Assembly: GCA_038748365.1 (NCBI GenBank)
Contig: JBCDIZ010000007.1
Location: 98,900 to 162,899, forward strand
Reading direction: 5' to 3'
Length of the DNA stretch: 64,000 bases
Source: Alterisphingorhabdus sp038748365
GTDB lineage: Bacteria; Pseudomonadota; Alphaproteobacteria; Sphingomonadales; Sphingomonadaceae
Shown here: positions 59,665 through 64,000 of the stretch, in pieces
Position numbering within the stretch: the first letter of the stretch is position 1
Layout: the number at the start of each line of letters is the position of its first letter
The notes under the pieces: model-generated
The model's input: only the letters and a program-made list of their open reading frames with translations
What the model was told of the DNA's origin: nothing
The model's database searches: none
Translations under genes and position numbers: made by a program

Positions 59665-61104
59665 ATGACCATAGCTTACCCCGAAAAACTGCAGCTCCAT
59701 ATTGATGGCGAATGGGTCGATATCGGCAATCGCGCCGGGATTGATGTTGTCAATCCGGCGACTGGTGCGACCATCTCTATTCTGCCCAAGGCGGAGGCAA
59801 GCGATCTCGACCGTGCGCTCGATGCGGCAGCGCAGGCTTGGCCCGTGTGGCGCGATACGCCGGTGGCGCAGCGTGCGGCGATATTGCACAAGGCGGCCGA
59901 CCTGATGCGCGAGCGGGCCAAAGCGATTGGCGCGTTGATGACGCTGGAACAGGGCAAACCGCTGGCGCAAGCCGTGGGCGAAGTCATGGGCGCTGCGGGG
60001 CAGTTAGACGTGATGGCCGAGGAAGCCAAGCGTTGCTATGGTCGGGTGCTGGTGCGCCAGCCGGGCGAGAACAGCTTTGTCAAATACCAGCCGGTGGGTC
60101 CGGTCGCGGCATTCAGCCCGTGGAACTTCCCGGTGTTCACCGCGATCCGCAAGGTCGCTCCAGCGCTGGCAGCGGGTTGTCCGATCATCCTGAAGCCCGC
60201 TGAGGAAACTCCCGCAAGCCCATTGGAGATGCAGCGCTGTCTGGTCGATGCAGGCCTGCCCACTGGCGTGATGCAGACGGTTTATGGCGACCCGGCACAG
60301 GTGTCCGAACATCTCATCGCCTCGGATGTGATCCAGAAGATCAGCTTCACCGGATCGGTGCCGGTGGGCAAGCATCTGATGAAGCTAGCCGCCGAAGGTC
60401 TGAAGCGCACCACTATGGAGCTGGGCGGCCATGCCCCGGTGCTGATTTTTGATGATTGCGACCTCGACAAGACGCTCGACATGGTCACCACCGGCAAGTT
60501 CCGCAATGCCGGACAGGTCTGTGTCTCGCCGACGCGCTTTTATGTGCAAGAAGGGATTTACGACGCCTTCGCCAAGGGCTTTGCCGAGCGCGCGGCCAAA
60601 GTCTCGGTCGGCAATGGCAGCGAGGCAGGCGTCGATATGGGGCCACTCGCCAATCCGCGTCGCCCCGATGCCATGGCGCGGATGATCAGCGATGCTAAAT
60701 CCGCCGGGGCCGAAGTGGCACTGGGCGGTGAGCAGGGCGAGGCGAATGGCGGCTTTTTCTATCAGCCGACGGTGCTGACCAATGTGCCGACCGAGGCGAT
60801 GATCATGAATGAGGAACCATTCGGCCCGGTCGCGGCGATGCAGCCTTTTGCGACGCTGGATGAGGCGATTGCACAGGCGAACCGCCTGCCGCTGGGCCTT
60901 GCCGCCTATGCCTTCACCACCCATTTGCGCACCGTCAATCTGGTCGGCGATGCGATTGAATCGGGCATGGTGGCGATCAACAACCTCACCGTATCGCCGG
61001 GCGATGCGCCGTTCGGAGGAGTGAAACATTCGGGCCATGGTTCGGAGGACGGACCTGATGGGTTGAAAGCCTATATGGTGACCAAGGCGATCCATCAGGC
61101 ATAG
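59665..61104 (+). CDS. NAD(P)-dependent succinate-semialdehyde dehydrogenase-like ALDH
   Basis: The 479-residue ALDH has AAFSPWNFPVFTAIRKVAPA, ISFTGSVPVGKHLMKLA, the general base Glu in TMELGGHAPVLIFDD and catalytic Cys in NAGQVCVSPTRFYV. Sequence type (GCPIILKPAEETPASP, LPLGLAAYAFT) places it with the GabD-like SSADH group. It may oxidise succinate semialdehyde or a related aldehyde. The ThDP enzyme gene follows on the same strand after a palindromic repeat. Confidence 0.93.
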   Translation: MTIAYPEKLQLHIDGEWVDIGNRAGIDVVNPATGATISILPKAEASDLDRALDAAAQAWPVWRDTPVAQRAAILHKAADLMRERAKAIGALMTLEQGKPLAQAVGEVMGAAGQLDVMAEEAKRCYGRVLVRQPGENSFVKYQPVGPVAAFSPWNFPVFTAIRKVAPALAAGCPIILKPAEETPASPLEMQRCLVDAGLPTGVMQTVYGDPAQVSEHLIASDVIQKISFTGSVPVGKHLMKLAAEGLKRTTMELGGHAPVLIFDDCDLDKTLDMVTTGKFRNAGQVCVSPTRFYVQEGIYDAFAKGFAERAAKVSVGNGSEAGVDMGPLANPRRPDAMARMISDAKSAGAEVALGGEQGEANGGFFYQPTVLTNVPTEAMIMNEEPFGPVAAMQPFATLDEAIAQANRLPLGLAAYAFTTHLRTVNLVGDAIESGMVAINNLTVSPGDAPFGGVKHSGHGSEDGPDGLKAYMVTKAIHQA

Positions 61105-61114
61105 GGAGTAATTC

Positions 61115-61278
61115 CCCTCTCCCTTCAAGGGAGAGGGTTGCGAAGACTTATGAGCGAAGCGAATTAGTCGTAGCTGGGTGAGGGTGTTCCAAGCTATCAG
61201 TACCGCACACCCTCATCCAACTGCGCCTAACCACCTAAGGTGGTAAGGCTTCGTATCCTTCTCCCTTCAAGGGAGAAG
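61115..61278. repeat. GC-rich palindromic repeat element, copy 5
   Basis: The left end is CCCTCTCCC-TTCAA-GGGAGAGGG (61115-61137) and the right end CTTCTCCC-TTCAA-GGGAGAAG (61258-61278). The middle holds two further inverted pieces (CCACCTAAGGTGG). It ends only 16 bases before the ThDP gene ATG, so part of it lies in the leader of that mRNA. Confidence 0.78.
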
Positions 61279-61293
61279 AAAGAAAGGTCCAAT

Positions 61294-62946
61294 ATGACTA
61301 AACGCACCGGCGGCGAAATCCTTGCGGATCAGCTGATCATTCAGGGCTCCGACCGACTGTTCACTGTGCCGGGTGAGAGCTTCCTTGCGGTACTCGACGC
61401 GCTGCATGACCGCACCGCCGATATCGACACTGTAGTCTGCCGGCAGGAGGCAGGCGTCACCTTCATGGCCTGTGCCGATGGCGCGATGACAGGCCAGCCG
61501 GGCATCGCCTTTGTTACCCGCGGACCCGGCGCGACCAATGCCAGTATCGGGGTACATGTAGCAATGCAGGACTCGCGGCCGATGATCCTGTTTATCGGCG
61601 ATGTCGCACGCGGTGATCGTGACCGTGAGGGCTTTCAGGAAGTCGATTTCACCGCGATGTTTACACCGCTGGCGAAATGGGCGGCGCGGATCGATGATGC
61701 GGCGCGAATCCCAGAATATGTTGCTCGCGCTTACGCCACGGCCTTGTCGGGACGCCCCGGCCCGGTGGTGCTGGCGCTGCCTGAAGACATGCTCCGCGAC
61801 GAGGTTGAGGCCGTGGATCGGCCAAAAGTCATACGCCCCGCCCAGCCGCTCTGCCCCGATGCAATGACCGCTTTGGAAGACCTGTTGCGCGATGCCACCG
61901 ATCCGATTGCGATTGTCGGCGGCGCGGATTGGGATGCGGAGACCCGCGCCAATTTCCAGGTCTTTGCCGAGCGCATCGGCCTGCCTGTCGCCTGCGCCTT
62001 CAGGCGGCAGGATTCTTTCCCCAATGACAGCGCGGTTTATGCCGGCAATCTCGGCTATGGCCCCAATCCCAAGCTGATTGAACGTGTGAAACAAGCCGAC
62101 CTGATTCTTGCTGTCGGCGCGCGGCTGGGCGAGGCGACTACCGATGGCTATACGCTGATTACCCCGGATCATCCCGATCAGATGCTGGTGCTTGTCCATC
62201 CCGACCCCAATGAACTCAACCGCGTCTATCGCACCGACCTGCCGATCTGCGCCGATATGTCCGAATTTGCCGAAACCGCTTCGCTTTGGGACCATGATCT
62301 GCTCAGCTTCAACGCTGGCGCCGAAGCACATGAAGAATGGCTGCAATGGTCCACACCGCAACCCAGCGATGCGACACTGGACCTCGGCCAATGCGTCGCG
62401 GCGATGCGCGAACATTGCCCGGCGGACAGCATTATCTGCAATGGCGCAGGCAATTTCTCCGGCTGGTGGCACCGCTATTGGCCCTATGGCGCAATGCCAA
62501 GCCAGCTTGCACCGACCGCAGGCGCGATGGGCTATGGCGTTCCCGCCGCAGTCGCCGCCGCGCTACGCTTCCCCGATCGCTGTGTTGTCGCAGTGGCCGG
62601 CGATGGTGATTTCCTGATGAACGGCCAGGAGCTGGCAACCGCCGCGCAGCATGGCGCGAATCTGCTGGTACTGGTGGTCGATAATGGCGGCTATGGCACC
62701 ATCCGCATGCATCAGGAGCGCGATTATCCGGCGCGGGTGAGCGGCACCGAGTTACACAATCCTGATTTTGCCGCTTTTGGTGCCGCGTTCGGTGCGTGGA
62801 CGGCTACGGTTGAGAAAACAGCTGAATTCGCTCCCGCGCTGGAACAGGCGATGGCGCGGGACGGTATCCGACTGTTGCACCTCAAAACCGATATTGAGCA
62901 TCTCACTGCTGGTGGTGTCCGGATGAGCGCGTTGCGGAAAACTTAG
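61294..62946 (+). CDS. Thiamine-diphosphate-dependent enzyme (acetolactate synthase-like)
   Basis: The protein, about 550 residues, has three ThDP-enzyme domains: an N-terminal Pyr domain with catalytic Glu in CRQEAGVTFMACADG, a middle domain, and a PP domain with the cofactor motif GDGDFLMNGQELATAAQHG ending in NGGYGTIRM. It resembles acetolactate synthase large subunits and benzoylformate-decarboxylase-type enzymes; the substrate is uncertain. I choose ATG 61294, with GAAAGG upstream, over an in-frame ATG at 61240 that lies within the palindromic repeat. Confidence 0.92.
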   Translation: MTKRTGGEILADQLIIQGSDRLFTVPGESFLAVLDALHDRTADIDTVVCRQEAGVTFMACADGAMTGQPGIAFVTRGPGATNASIGVHVAMQDSRPMILFIGDVARGDRDREGFQEVDFTAMFTPLAKWAARIDDAARIPEYVARAYATALSGRPGPVVLALPEDMLRDEVEAVDRPKVIRPAQPLCPDAMTALEDLLRDATDPIAIVGGADWDAETRANFQVFAERIGLPVACAFRRQDSFPNDSAVYAGNLGYGPNPKLIERVKQADLILAVGARLGEATTDGYTLITPDHPDQMLVLVHPDPNELNRVYRTDLPICADMSEFAETASLWDHDLLSFNAGAEAHEEWLQWSTPQPSDATLDLGQCVAAMREHCPADSIICNGAGNFSGWWHRYWPYGAMPSQLAPTAGAMGYGVPAAVAAALRFPDRCVVAVAGDGDFLMNGQELATAAQHGANLLVLVVDNGGYGTIRMHQERDYPARVSGTELHNPDFAAFGAAFGAWTATVEKTAEFAPALEQAMARDGIRLLHLKTDIEHLTAGGVRMSALRKT

Positions 62947-62996
62947 CGATTAAATCGGTTTCGCGCGAAGGTCGCGAAGAAGCGAAGATCATATAG

Positions 62997-63098
62997 CCCT
63001 CTCCCCTTCAGGGGAGAGGGTTGGGAGAGGGAGCGTTCAAAATAGCGCAGTGCTAATATGATAGCCCCCTCCCTTAATCCCTCCCCCAAGGGGGAGGG
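62997..63098. repeat. GC-rich palindromic repeat element, copy 6
   Basis: The left hairpin CCCTCTCCCC-TTCA-GGGGAGAGGG is at 62997-63020 and the right hairpin CCCTCCCCC-AA-GGGGGAGGG at 63079-63098. The interior is shorter than in the other copies. It lies between the convergent ends of the ThDP gene and the SDR gene and could terminate both. Confidence 0.8.
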
Positions 63099-63109
63099 AG
63101 ACTTTTGTA

Positions 63110-63859
63110 TCACCGTAACGTCATGCCGCCATCGACCATGAATTGTGATCCGGTGACGTAGCTAGCCTGATCGGAGAGCAGAAACAGCGCCACCTGCGCC
63201 GCTTCTTCCGAGGTGCCGAAACGCCCTAGCGGAACCTGACTGGCGATATTCTGGCTGAACTTCTCAACCTGCTCATCGGTGAGACCCATGCCATCAAAAA
63301 AGTTGGTTTCAATCGGACCCGGTGCAACCGAGTTCACCCGGATATTGCGCGGTGCCAGGTCGGACGCCCATGAGCGTGTCAGCGCCGTCACCGCGCCTTT
63401 AGTGGCGGAATAAACCGCACCCTGCGCCTGCCCCAGATACGGGGCTACCGATGCGGTGACGACGACCGAGCCGCCTTCATTGATCGACTGGATCAGTTCC
63501 GCCATCTGCAAAACCGGGCCGCGCACATTGACATTGGTCATCGCGTCAAAGCTCTCAACCGCCTCGTCTGTGTTGGCGCGGAAAGTGCCAAAGCCGGCAT
63601 TCAGCCAAATGCCGTCAACGCCTCCCATCTTCTCCTTCACCGTTTCCGCCAGCACCTTGGCAGCCTGTGGGTCACCGGCATCATTGGTAAAGCCGATTGT
63701 GCCCTCTGGCAGCGCAGACAGTGCTGCATCGAGTCGGCTCTGATTGGTGCCGGTAATCGCAACCGTGCCGCCTTCTTCGGCTATGATCTTCGCACCCGCC
63801 AGACCAATGCCGCTGGTGCCGCCTGTGATCAGGACTTTCTTGCCGTCAAAACGTGCCAT
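63110..63859 (-). CDS. Short-chain dehydrogenase/reductase
   Basis: The protein, about 249 residues, is a classical SDR. It has KVLITGGTSGIGLAGAKII, LNAGFGTF, Ser in VVVTASVAPYLG, and the YSATKGAVTAL motif with Tyr and Lys, then VNSVAPGPIETNFF and a family-typical end (FMVDGGMTLR). I choose ATG 63859 with GGAAG upstream over an upstream in-frame ATG at 63907. Substrate is unknown. Confidence 0.92.
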   Translation of the reverse strand: MARFDGKKVLITGGTSGIGLAGAKIIAEEGGTVAITGTNQSRLDAALSALPEGTIGFTNDAGDPQAAKVLAETVKEKMGGVDGIWLNAGFGTFRANTDEAVESFDAMTNVNVRGPVLQMAELIQSINEGGSVVVTASVAPYLGQAQGAVYSATKGAVTALTRSWASDLAPRNIRVNSVAPGPIETNFFDGMGLTDEQVEKFSQNIASQVPLGRFGTSEEAAQVALFLLSDQASYVTGSQFMVDGGMTLR

Positions 63860-63943
63860 GATTTCTTCCTTTCTTATTTGCCGCATTTTGGCGGCTTGAA
63901 TTTGCAAATCAGCATATTGGCATGACGCTTTGGTTACGCCGCC

Positions 63944-64000
63944 CTATTCTGCTTGGGACATCGCAAGTATTTCTTGCCACTGCTCTGCGGTGACAGGCGC
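63944..64000 (-). CDS. C-terminal end of an unidentified gene (truncated by window edge)
   Basis: The minus-strand frame entering from the right edge reads 18 residues (ending WQEILAMSQAE) and stops at 63944-63946. The gap to the SDR start is 84 bases. This may be the end of a gene in the same operon direction. It is too short to identify. Confidence 0.4.
   Translation of the reverse strand, partial: APVTAEQWQEILAMSQAE

Noticed and set aside
61267..62472. 401-codon minus-strand frame
   Set aside because: It is antisense to the ThDP enzyme, whose motifs are clear, and has no recognisable domains.
1..64000. CRISPR arrays, insertion sequences with transposases, prophage genes
   Set aside because: Looked for regularly spaced direct repeats, DDE transposase motifs and phage structural or integrase genes and found none.

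Overview
The window looks like chromosomal DNA of a free-living Sphingomonadales-type alphaproteobacterium (Sphingopyxis, Sphingorhabdus or Parasphingorhabdus are plausible neighbours). The reasons are a TonB-dependent receptor, several acyl-CoA, short-chain dehydrogenase, P450 and aldehyde dehydrogenase catabolic genes, small families common in sphingomonads (DUF5076, DUF2147, the SO_2930-type dihaem cytochrome with its beta-helix partner), moderately high GC, and GC-rich palindromic repeats at gene ends. The genus is an inference. No phage, plasmid, IS transposase or CRISPR array was seen.

Layout. 1-5 kb: truncated TonB receptor, CaiB/BaiF CoA-transferase, glutaminase, SBF-like transporter. 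5-9 kb: ybbP-ybbA ABC transporter with a divergent tesA-type lipoprotein esterase. 9-11 kb: GlxA-type regulator divergent from an isonitrile-hydratase-like DJ-1/PfpI protein. 11-13.7 kb: a 271-bp terminal-inverted-repeat element, recF, then a small operon of three tandem 28-residue hydrophobic microproteins followed by pspC, behind what reads as a sigma-54 promoter with an IHF site and an upstream palindrome. 13.7-19.2 kb: lipoprotein, membrane proteins, YhhQ-type queuosine-precursor transporter, tRNA-Arg(TCT), and an atypical SDR and GMC oxidoreductase divergent from a TetR gene. 19-23 kb: overlapping mtnP, dihaem cytochrome and beta-helix genes. 23.6-27.4 kb: thiolase, 3-hydroxyacyl-CoA dehydrogenase-like SDR, enoyl-CoA hydratase and TetR. 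27.6-30.6 kb: envelope genes (seven-helix protein, ABA4-like, MipA) and a TetR gene. 30.7-35.1 kb: acyl-CoA ligase, P450 and aldehyde dehydrogenase operon. 35-41 kb: M23 peptidase, DUF455, bcp, glnE, sigma factor. 41-49 kb: S9 peptidase, then aguA and aguB bracketing a membrane-anchored glutamate-synthase-like protein and two exported methyltransferase-like proteins. 49-54 kb: an apparent eight-gene operon in which scoA and scoB are separated by DUF5076 and a class-C acid-phosphatase-like lipoprotein. 54-64 kb: a universal stress protein behind an FNR-type box, serine hydrolase with a divergent membrane-bound winged-helix regulator, HAD, WG-repeat and SMP-30 proteins, succinate-semialdehyde dehydrogenase, a ThDP enzyme and an SDR.

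How the genes work together. Two catabolic operons (acyl-CoA ligase/P450/aldehyde dehydrogenase and thiolase/SDR/enoyl-CoA hydratase/TetR) each carry an 18-bp TTTAATCG-NN-CGRTTAAA operator-like palindrome near the first gene. This suggests one regulon, probably run by the TetR protein encoded at the end of the second operon. AguA and AguB together would convert agmatine to putrescine. The most novel-looking locus is the microprotein-pspC operon, whose promoter layout recalls sigma-54-dependent phage-shock operons.
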